Positions 34,531 through 42,889 of a stretch of 64,000 nt of DNA are shown here, one piece after another. Position numbers and translations under genes: made by a program. The notes under the pieces are model-generated. The model searched no databases. It saw only the letters and a list, made by a program, of their open reading frames with translations, and was not told where the DNA came from. The stretch is from Bacteroidaceae bacterium. Its GTDB lineage: Bacteria > Bacteroidota > Bacteroidia > Bacteroidales > Bacteroidaceae. Position 1 is the first letter of the stretch; each line of letters starts with the position of its first letter. The stretch lies in the NCBI GenBank assembly GCA_017458585.1, contig JAFTAJ010000007.1, forward strand, positions 39,719 to 103,718, written 5' to 3'.

Positions 34531-36039
34531 ATGCCTTCCAAACCCAATACCCGCACCGCGGCCCCCGAACAACTACTAACCCATATCCCGCCCCAGGCGC
34601 TGGAGATGGAGCGCTCCGTGCTCGGCTCCCTCATGGTTGACCGTGCCGGCTACGACCTCGTCACCGAGATCATCACCCCCGACAGCTTCTACGACCGTAA
34701 GCACCAGCTCATCTACGAGGCCATCCGCGACCTCGCCGTCGAGGACAAACCCTTCGACGTACTCTCCGTTAAGGCACAGCTCGAGAAGAAGGGCACCTTC
34801 AAGGACGCCGGACAGATGGTCTATCTCGCCGACCTTATCCGCGAGGCCACCGGCTCTGCCGGCATACGCTACCACGCCGAGGTCATCGCCGAGAAGTATA
34901 TCAAGCGACAGCTCATCACCGCCTCCAGTGAGGTGCAGACCAAGGCCTTCGACGAGACCGTCGACTCCAAGCAGCTCCTCGACTCTGCCCAGGACAACCT
35001 CTATAAAATCAGCGAACGCAGCCAGCGCACCGAGTACACCCAGATCAACCCCATCATTAGTCGCGTCTATCAGTCCATCGAGGAAGCAGCCAAGCTGAGA
35101 GGCAAGCTCAGCGGCGTCCCCACCCTCTTCCATAAGATCGACAAGATCACCGGCGGATGGCAGAAGTCCGACCTCATCATCATCGCAGCACGCCCCGCCA
35201 TGGGCAAGACAGCCTTCGCCCTCTCCATGGCACGCAACATAGCCGTCAGCCAGCGCGTCCCCATGGCCTTCTTCAGCCTCGAGATGAGCAACGACCAGCT
35301 CGTCAAGCGACTCATCTCCAATGTCTGCGAGATAGAGGCCGAGAAACTGCGCAGCGGCGACCTCCAGCCCTACGAGTGGACACAGCTCGACGCCAAGATC
35401 ACCGAGCTCAACGACGCCCCCCTCTATGTCGACGACACCTCCTCCCTCTCCATCTTCGAGCTGCGCACCAAGGCACGCCGGCTCGTCCAGGAGCACCATG
35501 TCCAGATCATCATGATCGACTACCTACAGCTCATGACCGCCTCCGGCTCAGGCATCCGCTTCGGCAACCGACAGGAAGAGGTGTCCCATATCAGCCGCTC
35601 CCTCAAGGCCCTCGCCAAAGACCTCAATGTGCCCGTCATAGCACTCTCCCAGGTCAACCGCGAGGTCACCAAGCGCGAGGGCGAGGAGGCCAAGCGACCC
35701 CAGCTCAGCGACCTCCGCGAGTCCGGAGCCATCGAGCAAGATGCCGACATCGTATGCTTCCTCCACCGTCCTGAGTACTACAAGATCTATCAGTCCGCCG
35801 ACAACACACAGGACTATCGCGGCAAGGCCGAGTTCATCTTCGCCAAGCACCGCAACGGCTCCCTCGATATCGTCCACCTCAAGTTTAAGCCCGAACTCAC
35901 ACGCTTCATGAACCTCGACGACTACACCGGCGGAGGCACCATCACCGCCCGCGACCAAGCCCCCGACGATCCTCAATCGTCAATGGTCAATGGTCAATCG
36001 TCAATGGTCAATGATCAACCCTCCGCCCCGCCCTTCTAG
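34531..36039 (+). CDS. dnaB: Replicative DNA helicase DnaB
   Basis: The hexameric helicase that unwinds DNA ahead of the replication fork. The protein has 502 residues: N-terminal domain (IPPQALEMERSVLGSLM) and a RecA-like C-terminal domain with Walker A AARPAMGKTAFALS, Walker B IIMIDYLQLM, SQVNREV and the arginine-finger region HRNGSLDIV. It has no intein. The last about 30 residues are non-conserved and coded by a GTCAATG-unit array (QSSMVNGQSSMVNDQ), so the tail seems to have grown by repeat expansion after the conserved F-x-P-E-L-T-R-F end. Confidence 0.96.
   Translation: MPSKPNTRTAAPEQLLTHIPPQALEMERSVLGSLMVDRAGYDLVTEIITPDSFYDRKHQLIYEAIRDLAVEDKPFDVLSVKAQLEKKGTFKDAGQMVYLADLIREATGSAGIRYHAEVIAEKYIKRQLITASSEVQTKAFDETVDSKQLLDSAQDNLYKISERSQRTEYTQINPIISRVYQSIEEAAKLRGKLSGVPTLFHKIDKITGGWQKSDLIIIAARPAMGKTAFALSMARNIAVSQRVPMAFFSLEMSNDQLVKRLISNVCEIEAEKLRSGDLQPYEWTQLDAKITELNDAPLYVDDTSSLSIFELRTKARRLVQEHHVQIIMIDYLQLMTASGSGIRFGNRQEEVSHISRSLKALAKDLNVPVIALSQVNREVTKREGEEAKRPQLSDLRESGAIEQDADIVCFLHRPEYYKIYQSADNTQDYRGKAEFIFAKHRNGSLDIVHLKFKPELTRFMNLDDYTGGGTITARDQAPDDPQSSMVNGQSSMVNDQPSAPPF
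35973..36018 (+). repeat. In-frame GTCAATG tandem array at the dnaB 3' end
   Basis: Six 7-nt units GTCAATG / GTCAATC. A period of 7 is not a multiple of 3, so successive units are read in different frames; two 21-nt rounds give the peptide repeat Q-S-S-M-V-N. Confidence 0.88.
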
Positions 36040-36045
36040 GGCCTT

Positions 36046-36246
36046 CGATTCTCCCCCTATAAATTGGTTCGACCTTGGAATCCCCATAAAGCGGGGTCCC
36101 CTCTGGGGAATATAGATAAGGTAGAGTCTCGCAGGCTTAAGAGGGTCTGGGGAGTCCCCGAAGGCCGAGGGGGTGTGTTACAGACTGAGGGATGGGAGTG
36201 CGGGGAGGGGGTGTGTTACAGACTGAGGGATGGGAGTGCGGGGAGG
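36046..36246. repeat. Palindrome-rich and 38-bp tandem repeat block after dnaB
   Basis: The block starts with hairpin-forming sequence (TCCCCATAAAGCGGGG, TCCCCTCTGGGGA, GGGGAGTCCCCGAAGG) and then two copies of a 38-bp unit containing GTGTGTTACAGACTGAGG (36174 and 36212). With the element at 36249 it fills most of the 500-bp gap before the DUF3667 gene. No gene is seen here. Confidence 0.75.
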
Positions 36247-36248
36247 AG

Positions 36249-36371
36249 GCGTGTAAAACCCCGAAGGGGTGTCAGATAACAGGCAGGTGGTGCCGTTTCC
36301 GTAGGAAACAAACCCCTGCAATAGACGTTAGATCAGAATAACCCCGAAGGGGTGACAGAATAACCAAATAA
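36249..36371. repeat. Triloop-hairpin element, copy B
   Basis: Nearly identical to 32927-33049, including the CCCC-GAA-GGGG hairpins, GTTTCC-GTA-GGAAAC (loop differs by one base from copy A) and the conserved core between them. The change inside the loop with stems kept suggests the hairpins matter. Confidence 0.85.
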
Positions 36372-36435
36372 CTAAATAGTACATAAATTGTAAATAGTAA
36401 ATTGTTAAATAGTAAATATAGTCTTTTTTCTGTTT

Positions 36436-36496
36436 TTGTTATCGTTATCGTTTTCGTTATCGTTTAATCTCTGTGATTTCTGTGATATCTGTGTGA
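36436..36496 (+). repeat. GTTATC / TCTGTGAT repeat 5' of the DUF3667 gene
   Basis: Units GTTATCG (about four) followed by TCTGTGAT units. An equivalent tract, GTTATCG units then TCTGTGAT units then GAGTTTATAT, lies directly after the gene at 37387-37445, so the gene is bracketed by similar direct repeats. Confidence 0.7.
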
Positions 36497-36539
36497 GTTT
36501 ATATTTTCAATTTTCAATTTTCAATCTTCAATTTTTTCC

Positions 36540-37385
36540 ATGCTACGCCAACGCTACGCACGATTCAGGGCCTGGCAGCGCCACCCCTACATCTTCCAGA
36601 TCAAGGACCCCTCACTCCACCGCTGCGCCAACTGCGGCCACCAGTTCAGAGGCAACTACTGCCCATGCTGCTCACAGAAGGCTGGGGTAGGGCGAGTCAC
36701 CTGGGCAGCCCTCAAGCAAAACATCATGATGGTGTGGGGCATGGAGTCACGCTCGCTGCCCTATTCGTTGGTGCAGCTCCTGGGGCGCCCCGGCTATTTC
36801 ATCCGCGACTATATCAGCGGTAGGCGCCAGGTGTGCTTCCCTCCCGTCAAGATGCTCGTCATCGTCGGCATCCTCGTCACACTGCTTGAGCACCTCATCG
36901 TGCCACAGACCGCCGAAGTGAATATGGAGGCCACCGCCGACACCCTCAAAGCAGCCCATATCGACTTCCTCACCTCCACATTGGTATGGCTTAGCAACCA
37001 CAGAGAGTGGAGCACTCTCATCTATGGCTGCTTCATGATCTTCCCCACCTGGCTGATGTTCCGTAAGGCGCCCGCCTATCCCTACCATACCATGCCCGAG
37101 GGCTTCTTCGTGCAGGTCTTGATATGCACCATCATCGTCATCGTTGAGCCCTTCGATGAGTGGAGAGTCGTCTATCCCTTCATGGCCATCTACTATGTCA
37201 TCACCTACCACCAGCTGTTCGGCTACGGCTGGTGGACCACCATCTGGCGGCTGGTCGTCACCGCCCTGCTCATGCTGGTGTCCTTCGTCCTGCTCATGTT
37301 GCTCATCGGTGTAGCCATCGGCATCGTGTTGGTGATAACCGGCCAGGTCACACCCCCCGATGCCTCCCTCATGGTACCGAAGTAA
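36540..37385 (+). CDS. DUF3667 membrane protein with N-terminal zinc ribbon
   Basis: A protein of 281 residues of unknown function. The N-terminus has a zinc-ribbon-like CANCGHQF...YCPCC pattern (residues about 30-45), followed by a conserved amphipathic stretch (YSLVQLLGRPGYFIRDYISGRRQ) and three to four membrane helices after residue 95. This layout is that of DUF3667 proteins, common in Bacteroidetes. Unlike the usual CGQ the second knuckle reads CSQ. It is flanked on both sides by similar repeat tracts and has no operon partner. Confidence 0.8.
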   Translation: MLRQRYARFRAWQRHPYIFQIKDPSLHRCANCGHQFRGNYCPCCSQKAGVGRVTWAALKQNIMMVWGMESRSLPYSLVQLLGRPGYFIRDYISGRRQVCFPPVKMLVIVGILVTLLEHLIVPQTAEVNMEATADTLKAAHIDFLTSTLVWLSNHREWSTLIYGCFMIFPTWLMFRKAPAYPYHTMPEGFFVQVLICTIIVIVEPFDEWRVVYPFMAIYYVITYHQLFGYGWWTTIWRLVVTALLMLVSFVLLMLLIGVAIGIVLVITGQVTPPDASLMVPK

Positions 37386-37386
37386 G

Positions 37387-37445
37387 ACGTTATCGTTATT
37401 GTTATCGTTATCTGTGATATCTGTGCTTTCTGTCCGAGTTTATAT
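37387..37445 (+). repeat. GTTATC / TCTGTGAT repeat 3' of the DUF3667 gene
   Basis: Mirror in order and content of the tract at 36436-36496 (same orientation). Confidence 0.7.
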
Positions 37446-37572
37446 GCCCGTGGCCGATGCCACAGTATCTTTCTGCTGTGATTCTGCCAATTAAAGATTG
37501 AAAAGGAATCTAAAATAAAGGTAAAAAAAAGGGAAAAAGCTGGTTTCGTGCGCGTATATGAGATAAAAGTTG

Positions 37573-37580
37573 TAACTTCG
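37573..37580 (+). promoter_or_regulatory. -7 box TAACTTCG for the DUF5686 gene
   Basis: TAACTTCG 36 nt before the ATG at 37617; it lies inside the longer frame opening at 37548 and supports the later start. Confidence 0.55.
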
Positions 37581-37616
37581 CACCCGCTAATTGTATACTT
37601 TACAGATGCAGAACAG

Positions 37617-40226
37617 ATGCAGAGACTAATTCTTTCGATATATATGCTGCTGTGCAGCGCTCTGACACTGGTGGCTCAGAACATCACCGGCCGCGTCGTT
37701 GACTCGGAATCGGGCGAGCCGATTGCCTGGGCCAACGTGTATTACGACGGCATGCCCGTAGGCACGAACTCTAACACCCAGGGCCGTTTCTCCCTTCCCC
37801 GCCACGAGGGCAAGACGCTCATCGTGAGCTTCATGGGGTACGAGAAGCAGACGTTCAAGGTTCAAGGAGCTCAAGGTGTTCAAGGTGACGAGTTTGTGGT
37901 GCGGCTGAAATGGTCGCCGCAGGAACTGAAGACGGCGGTGGTGAAGGCGAAGAAGAAGAAATACTCGCGCAAGAACAACCCCGCCGTGGAGCTGATGAAG
38001 AAGGTCATCAAGGCGAAGAAACAGACTGATATTCACCGCCATCCGTACTTCTCGTACAACCTTTACAAGAAGCTGACATTCTCGTTTAACGACGTGAGCG
38101 ACAAGTCGCTGAAGGAGGGGTTGCTGAAGAAGATGCCGTTCCTGCAGAACCATGTGGAGGTGTGCTCCGAGACGGGCAAGCGGATACTGCCCATCACCTT
38201 CCAGGAGACGACATCGCGGCAGATATGGCGCAAGAGTCCCGCCACGGAGAAGACAATCATCACTGGTAAGCGGGAGGACGGTCTGAACAAGTTCTTCACC
38301 ACGGGTGAGATACTGAACAGCATTTTGGCGGACTGCTTCACTGACGTGGATATCTTTGACGACAACGTGAGGCTGCTGCGCCACCAGTTTATATCGCCCA
38401 TCTCGGCGAAGAACGCCATCAGCTTCTACCGCTACTTCATACAGGACACGGTGTATGTGGGCGACGACAAGTGCATAGAGGTGACCTTCACGCCCAACAA
38501 CCCGCAGGACTTCGGCTTCAGCGGCAGCCTGTTTATCATGGCCGACTCGACATACAGGGTGAGGCAGTCGAAGCTGCTGATTCCTCACAGCTCGGACGTG
38601 AACTTTGTGGAGCAGCTGAACGTGAACCAAGAGTTCAGGCACCTGCCGTCGGGCGACCAGGTGCTGGAGAGTAACAAGATGACGGTGCAGCTGTCGGCGA
38701 TCATGGACATGGCGCGTATGCAGGTGCAGCTGACGAACAGCTTCACGAACTACAGCCTGGAGGCGATAGCGGACAAGGAGTTCCGCTTTGGCGGCACGGA
38801 GATAACCGACCCCAACGCGGGGCTGCGGAACGAGCAGTTCTGGGCCGACATGCGTACGGACTCGCTGACGAAGGCGGAGGCGGAGATGCCGCAGATGGTG
38901 AAGGAGTTCCAGCAGATGAAGCACTTCAACGTGGCGATGTTTGTGTTCAAGGCCTTCGTGGAGAACTACGTGGAGACATCGAGCGACCCCAAGAAGCCGT
39001 CGCTGATAGACATCGGTCCGGTGAACACTATCTTCAGCCACAACTTTGTAGATGGATTCCGCCTGCGTGCGTCCGCGCAGACGACGGCTAACCTGAACCC
39101 GCACCTGTTTGCGAAGGGCTATGTGGCATACGGATTTAAGGACCACAGGGTGAAGGGCATGGGCGAGCTGACGTATGCTTTCAAGAAGAGGGCATACTCG
39201 GCCTCGGAGTTCCCGTTGAACAACTTGTCGGTGAGCGGTCAGACGGACGTGATGTCGCCGTCGGACAAGTTCCTGCCGACGGACAAGGATAATGTGTTCA
39301 CGTCGTTTAAGGTGACGACGGTGGACCAGATGATGTATTTCGCCAAGGTGGGCGTGAAGTATCAGCGCGAGTGGGCCAACGGCTTCGGCTTCGACGTGCA
39401 GATGCAGAGGGAGCGCGACGAGGGTGTGGCAGCGCTGTTCTACCAGAAACTGAACGGCAGCCGCATGCCGTCGGCCAACACGGATGACCACCTGCGCTAC
39501 TTCAACACGACGGACGTGAGGCTGGGACTGAGCTACAGCCCGGGGGCGAAGTATGTGAACACCAAGCAGCGCCGCATACTGGTGAACAACGAGGCGCCCA
39601 TCTTCACGCTGTCGCACACGATGGGTGTGAAGATGCTGGGCGGCGAGCACAACTACAACTTCACGGAGCTGTCGGCCTACAAGCGGGTATGGCTGCCGTC
39701 GGCATGGGGTAGAATGGACTTCTACCTGAAGGCGGGGGCGCAATGGAACAAGGTGCCCTATCCGCTGCTCATCATGCCGGCCGCCAACCTGTCGTATGTG
39801 GTGCACAAGGGAACATTCTGCATGGTGAACAATATGGAGTTCCTGAACGACCGCTACGCGTCGCTGATGATCAACTGGGACATCAACGGCAAGATATTCA
39901 ACCGCATCCCGCTGCTAAGGAAGCTGAAGTGGCGCGAGGTGATGGGAGTGAATGCGCTGTGGGGCACGCTGACGGACAAGAACAACCCCGCGCTGCATCC
40001 CAACGACAGCGAGCTGTACTACTTCCCCGGCCACTTCAACAGGGAGGGACAGTATGAGTACTCGTCGTTCCTGATGGAGAGGAAGAAGCCGTATGTGGAG
40101 GTGTATGCGGGTGTGTACAATATCTTCAAGATACTGCAGGTGCAGGCTGTGCGCAGGCTCAACTACCTCTATCTGCCCGACACGAAGAAGTGGGGGTGGA
40201 GAGTGAAACTGGAACTCACCTTCTGA
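37617..40226 (+). CDS. DUF5686 outer-membrane protein with carboxypeptidase-regulatory-like domain
   Basis: A predicted outer-membrane beta-barrel protein of 869 residues, function unknown. A signal peptide (MQRLILSIYMLL...LVAQ) is followed by a CarboxypepD_reg-like plug domain (ITGRVVDSESGEPIAWANVYYDG...GRFSL), a conserved middle segment (PAVELMKKVIKAKK) and a long C-terminal barrel ending in an aromatic residue (KLELTF). It lacks a TonB box or SusD partner. Residues about 80-92 (V-Q-G-A-Q-G-V-Q-G-D) come from a TTCAAGG tandem array. The longer frame from 37548 is rejected because it runs through the -7 box. Confidence 0.88.
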   Translation: MQRLILSIYMLLCSALTLVAQNITGRVVDSESGEPIAWANVYYDGMPVGTNSNTQGRFSLPRHEGKTLIVSFMGYEKQTFKVQGAQGVQGDEFVVRLKWSPQELKTAVVKAKKKKYSRKNNPAVELMKKVIKAKKQTDIHRHPYFSYNLYKKLTFSFNDVSDKSLKEGLLKKMPFLQNHVEVCSETGKRILPITFQETTSRQIWRKSPATEKTIITGKREDGLNKFFTTGEILNSILADCFTDVDIFDDNVRLLRHQFISPISAKNAISFYRYFIQDTVYVGDDKCIEVTFTPNNPQDFGFSGSLFIMADSTYRVRQSKLLIPHSSDVNFVEQLNVNQEFRHLPSGDQVLESNKMTVQLSAIMDMARMQVQLTNSFTNYSLEAIADKEFRFGGTEITDPNAGLRNEQFWADMRTDSLTKAEAEMPQMVKEFQQMKHFNVAMFVFKAFVENYVETSSDPKKPSLIDIGPVNTIFSHNFVDGFRLRASAQTTANLNPHLFAKGYVAYGFKDHRVKGMGELTYAFKKRAYSASEFPLNNLSVSGQTDVMSPSDKFLPTDKDNVFTSFKVTTVDQMMYFAKVGVKYQREWANGFGFDVQMQRERDEGVAALFYQKLNGSRMPSANTDDHLRYFNTTDVRLGLSYSPGAKYVNTKQRRILVNNEAPIFTLSHTMGVKMLGGEHNYNFTELSAYKRVWLPSAWGRMDFYLKAGAQWNKVPYPLLIMPAANLSYVVHKGTFCMVNNMEFLNDRYASLMINWDINGKIFNRIPLLRKLKWREVMGVNALWGTLTDKNNPALHPNDSELYYFPGHFNREGQYEYSSFLMERKKPYVEVYAGVYNIFKILQVQAVRRLNYLYLPDTKKWGWRVKLELTF
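37855..37890 (+). repeat. In-frame TTCAAGG array inside the DUF5686 gene
   Basis: Four 9-nt units (GTTCAAGGA, GCTCAAGGT, GTTCAAGGT) translate as V-Q-G / A-Q-G. The same unit is used at 42514-42545. Confidence 0.8.
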
Positions 40227-40229
40227 CGA

Positions 40230-40274
40230 AGTTAAAGAAGTTATCGCTTCGCTCGAAGTTAAAGAAGTTAAAGA
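40230..40274 (+). repeat. GAAGTTAAA tandem array before the sigma-54 activator gene
   Basis: Units GAAGTTAAA and GAAGTTATC (9 nt) repeat four to five times and fill the gap to the ATG at 40275. Confidence 0.8.
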
Positions 40275-41492
40275 ATGAAGTATAACCTTCAACAAATAAA
40301 GCGGCAGTATGATATTATAGGCAACTGCGAGGCACTGGACAGAGCCTTGGAGATAGCCCTTACTGTGGCACCCACCGACCTGACGATGCTCATACTGGGT
40401 GAGAACGGTGTGGGCAAGGACATCTTCTCGCGCATAGTACACGACCACAGCCACCGCAGCCGGAAACGCTTCATGGCCATCAACTGCGGCTCCATTCCCG
40501 AGGGTACCATCAACTCAGAGCTGTTCGGACATGTGAAGGGCGCTTTCACCGATGCCAGCAACGACAGGGAGGGCTACTTCTCCGTATGCAACGGCGGCAC
40601 GCTCTTCCTTGATGAGGTGGGCGAGTTGCCCCTCACCACCCAGGCGTTGCTGCTCAGAGTGCTGGAGAAGGGCGAGTATATCCCCGTGGGCTCCAGCGAA
40701 GTGAAGAAGACGGACGTGCGCCTCATTGCAGCCACCAATATCAACATGCTTAAGGCAGTGAGGGAGGGACGCTTCCGCGAAGACCTCTACTACCGCCTCA
40801 ACGTGGTGAGCATCAATGTGCCGCCCCTGCGCGACAGAGGCAGCGACATCAATCTGCTGTTTAAGAAGTTCGCCCTTGACACCGCGACGAAATATAATAT
40901 GGCGGAGCCCATAAGCCTCGATGAGGAGGCCTCCGCAGCACTGCGCCGCTACTCGTGGCCTGGCAACATACGCCAGCTGCGCAACATGGCCGAGAGCATG
41001 TCGATAACCGCTCCGCAGCGGGAGATAACGCTGAGCATCCTGCGCCAGTATCTGCCCGAAGAGGAGAGTGCGACGATGCTGTCCGTGAACGACGACCGCG
41101 GCTTTGAGAGCGAGCGCACAGTGATATACACCTACCTGGCACAACTGGGGCAGGAGGTGCAGAACCTGTCGCACGACCTGGCCGACCTGCGCAGCCAGTT
41201 GGGGATGCCAGCCAAGGCAGAGCGGGGTAGGGCACCACTGTCGCTGCCGTCGCCAACGAGCATACCCCCAACCCAAGATCCCAAGCCTGCCGCCCCGCAG
41301 CCCGACGCCACCGACATAGAGTATGTTGACGCCGATGCCGACGAGACGATGGAGGATGTGAAGAAAGACCTGCTGCGCGACACGCTGCGACGGTTCCACG
41401 GCTCGCGCAAGAAGACAGCCGAGCACCTCCACATCAGCGAGCGTTCGCTATATAGATATATAAAGGAGTATGGGCTGGAGGACATTAAGTAG
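40275..41492 (+). CDS. Sigma-54 interaction domain transcriptional activator
   Basis: A protein of 405 residues with an AAA+ sigma-54 activator domain from near the N-terminus: Walker A LGENGVGKD, the GHVKGAFTDA loop, Walker B GGTLFLDEVGELP, and RFREDLYYRLNV. A proline-rich linker (residues about 320-350) and a C-terminal Fis-type helix-turn-helix (KKTAEHLHISERSLYRYIKEYG) follow. There is no receiver or sensor domain, so activity is controlled by another protein or by level. GAFTDA in place of GAFTGA is common in Bacteroidetes. It heads a run with lptE, a helical-repeat gene and secG. Confidence 0.92.
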   Translation: MKYNLQQIKRQYDIIGNCEALDRALEIALTVAPTDLTMLILGENGVGKDIFSRIVHDHSHRSRKRFMAINCGSIPEGTINSELFGHVKGAFTDASNDREGYFSVCNGGTLFLDEVGELPLTTQALLLRVLEKGEYIPVGSSEVKKTDVRLIAATNINMLKAVREGRFREDLYYRLNVVSINVPPLRDRGSDINLLFKKFALDTATKYNMAEPISLDEEASAALRRYSWPGNIRQLRNMAESMSITAPQREITLSILRQYLPEEESATMLSVNDDRGFESERTVIYTYLAQLGQEVQNLSHDLADLRSQLGMPAKAERGRAPLSLPSPTSIPPTQDPKPAAPQPDATDIEYVDADADETMEDVKKDLLRDTLRRFHGSRKKTAEHLHISERSLYRYIKEYGLEDIK

Positions 41493-41523
41493 GAAAGTTC
41501 CAAAGTTCCAGAGTTTCAGAGTT
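41493..41523 (+). repeat. AGTTCCA tandem array before lptE
   Basis: Units AAAGTTCC, AAAGTTCC, AGAGTTTC, AGAGTT fill the gap to the ATG at 41524. Confidence 0.75.
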
Positions 41524-42033
41524 ATGAGGAGAGGAGTTAGGATATTGGTGATAATGCTGATGCCATTGCTGATGGCATGCAGCGTGAGCTATAAGTTCAC
41601 GGGCTCCTCGATAGACTATACCACGACCAAGACGATCGAGATATCTGACTTCCCCTTGCGCTCGGCCTACGTATGGGCACCGATGCACTCGATGTTCAAC
41701 AACGAGCTGTCGGACATATATGCCCGCCAGACGAAGCTGCGTCAGGTGAAGCGACAGGGCGACCTGCAGCTCGCCGGCGAGATAGTGGAGTACAGCCAGT
41801 TCAACAAGGCCGTGTCAGCCGACGGCTTCTCCAACCAGACTCAGCTGAAGATGACCGTCAATGTGCGCTTTATCAACAACAAGAAGCACACCGACGACTT
41901 TGAGCGCCGCTTCACCGCCACTGCCGAGTACGACGCCTCGCAGCAGCTCACAGCAGTGCAGGAGGAGCTCGTCACCCAAATGATAAAAGACATTGTTGAC
42001 CAAATATTCAATGCCACAGTAGCCAACTGGTAA
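41524..42033 (+). CDS. lptE: LptE-like LPS assembly lipoprotein
   Basis: A protein of 169 residues with a lipoprotein signal ending LLMAC (Cys19). The beta-rich body (YKFTGSSID, then KTIEISDF) matches Bacteroidetes LptE, which plugs LptD and delivers LPS to the outer leaflet. The frame extends to 41470, but that part overlaps the upstream gene and the repeat array; the ATG at 41524 begins the signal peptide. The order activator-lptE-helical protein-secG is, to my knowledge, typical for Bacteroidales. Confidence 0.85.
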   Translation: MRRGVRILVIMLMPLLMACSVSYKFTGSSIDYTTTKTIEISDFPLRSAYVWAPMHSMFNNELSDIYARQTKLRQVKRQGDLQLAGEIVEYSQFNKAVSADGFSNQTQLKMTVNVRFINNKKHTDDFERRFTATAEYDASQQLTAVQEELVTQMIKDIVDQIFNATVANW

Positions 42034-42036
42034 TTC

Positions 42037-42816
42037 ATGACCACACAAGAATATACAGCCATCGACTTGGTGCGCAATCCCGAGCTGATGAACCGCAACA
42101 CCATACCACTGTTGCAGGAGGCGATAAAGCAGTACCCCTTCCATCAGACGCTCTATCTGCTTCTGCTGCAGAATATGTATAAGGTGCACGACCCTCAGTT
42201 TAGCAAGGCGCTGAAGGAGTACGCCCTGATGGTGGGTGACCGTGCGGTGCTCTTCGAGATGGTGGAGGGCATGAACTACAATATCCCCGTGCAGAAGCTG
42301 GAAGACGACAGCATCGTCGCTGACGGCGACCGCACCATGATACTCATCGACTCCTTCCTCAAGCATCTGCCCGACACCGAAAACAAGGGAGAGCTGCAGG
42401 CCGACTACTCCGCTTTCCTGGAGCAGCTGCCGGATATAGAAGAGGAGAGTTCTGAAGTTCAACACACCCCCTCCCCGCAAGCGGGACTCCCCCTTGCTAA
42501 GGGGGAGAGCCCTGAGGTTCAAGGAGTTCAAGAGTTTCAAGAGAGTGAGAGTGACGAATTTACCGTGTCGGGTATTCGGAGGAGCCTTGCGGAGGCTGAC
42601 GACCAGCCGCCAGCCGAACTTGCTGACGATGACGACAAAGAGGAATATTTCACCGAGGCAATGGCAGCCGTATATATCAAACAGCACAAATTTGAGCAAG
42701 CACTTGAAATTATCAAGGCAATTAGTGCCGATAATCCAAAAAAAAGTGTTTACTTTGCAGAGCAAATCAGATACCTCGAACTTCTGGTGCGCCTGAATAG
42801 CAGCAAAAAACTATAA
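42037..42816 (+). CDS. Conserved helical-repeat (TPR-like) protein upstream of secG
   Basis: A cytosolic protein of 259 residues, function unknown. The N-terminal third (LVRNPELMNRNTIPLLQEAI, YPFHQTLYLLLLQNMY) and the C-terminal part (EAMAAVYIKQHKFEQALEIIKAI) are helical and TPR-like; conserved Tyr, Pro and Phe residues fit a scaffold. Residues about 143-173 are a foreign-looking insert: the GC-rich palindrome (read LPLAKGES) followed by a V-Q-G / F-Q-E tandem array. It starts 3 bp after lptE and is followed by secG, suggesting an envelope-biogenesis role (inference). Confidence 0.8.
   Translation: MTTQEYTAIDLVRNPELMNRNTIPLLQEAIKQYPFHQTLYLLLLQNMYKVHDPQFSKALKEYALMVGDRAVLFEMVEGMNYNIPVQKLEDDSIVADGDRTMILIDSFLKHLPDTENKGELQADYSAFLEQLPDIEEESSEVQHTPSPQAGLPLAKGESPEVQGVQEFQESESDEFTVSGIRRSLAEADDQPPAELADDDDKEEYFTEAMAAVYIKQHKFEQALEIIKAISADNPKKSVYFAEQIRYLELLVRLNSSKKL
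42463..42507 (-). repeat. Palindromic element inside the helical-repeat gene (in frame)
   Basis: A 21-bp perfect hairpin at 42487-42507 with arms CTCCCCC / GGGGGAG around TTGCTAA, preceded by CACACCCCCTCCCC. This is the reverse complement of the tsaD copy, differing only in a short middle segment (GCAAGCGGG versus CTTCGGGG). It is read here as SPQAGLPLAKGES. Confidence 0.9.
42514..42545 (+). repeat. In-frame GTTCAAGGA array inside the helical-repeat gene
   Basis: Three to four 9-nt units (GTTCAAGGA, GTTCAAGAG, TTTCAAGAG) translate as V-Q-G-V-Q-E-F-Q-E, directly after the palindromic element. Confidence 0.8.
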
Positions 42817-42889
42817 CGATAACGATAACGAAAATGGCTTAATTGCTTGGGTAACTTAAAAAACTTTCGAACTTTAAAACTTATATAAT

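Noticed and set aside
37626..39806. 726-codon open frame antisense to the DUF5686 gene
   Set aside because: It is a shadow in GC-rich coding DNA: His/Arg/Val-rich with no domains, whereas the plus-strand protein is a recognisable family.
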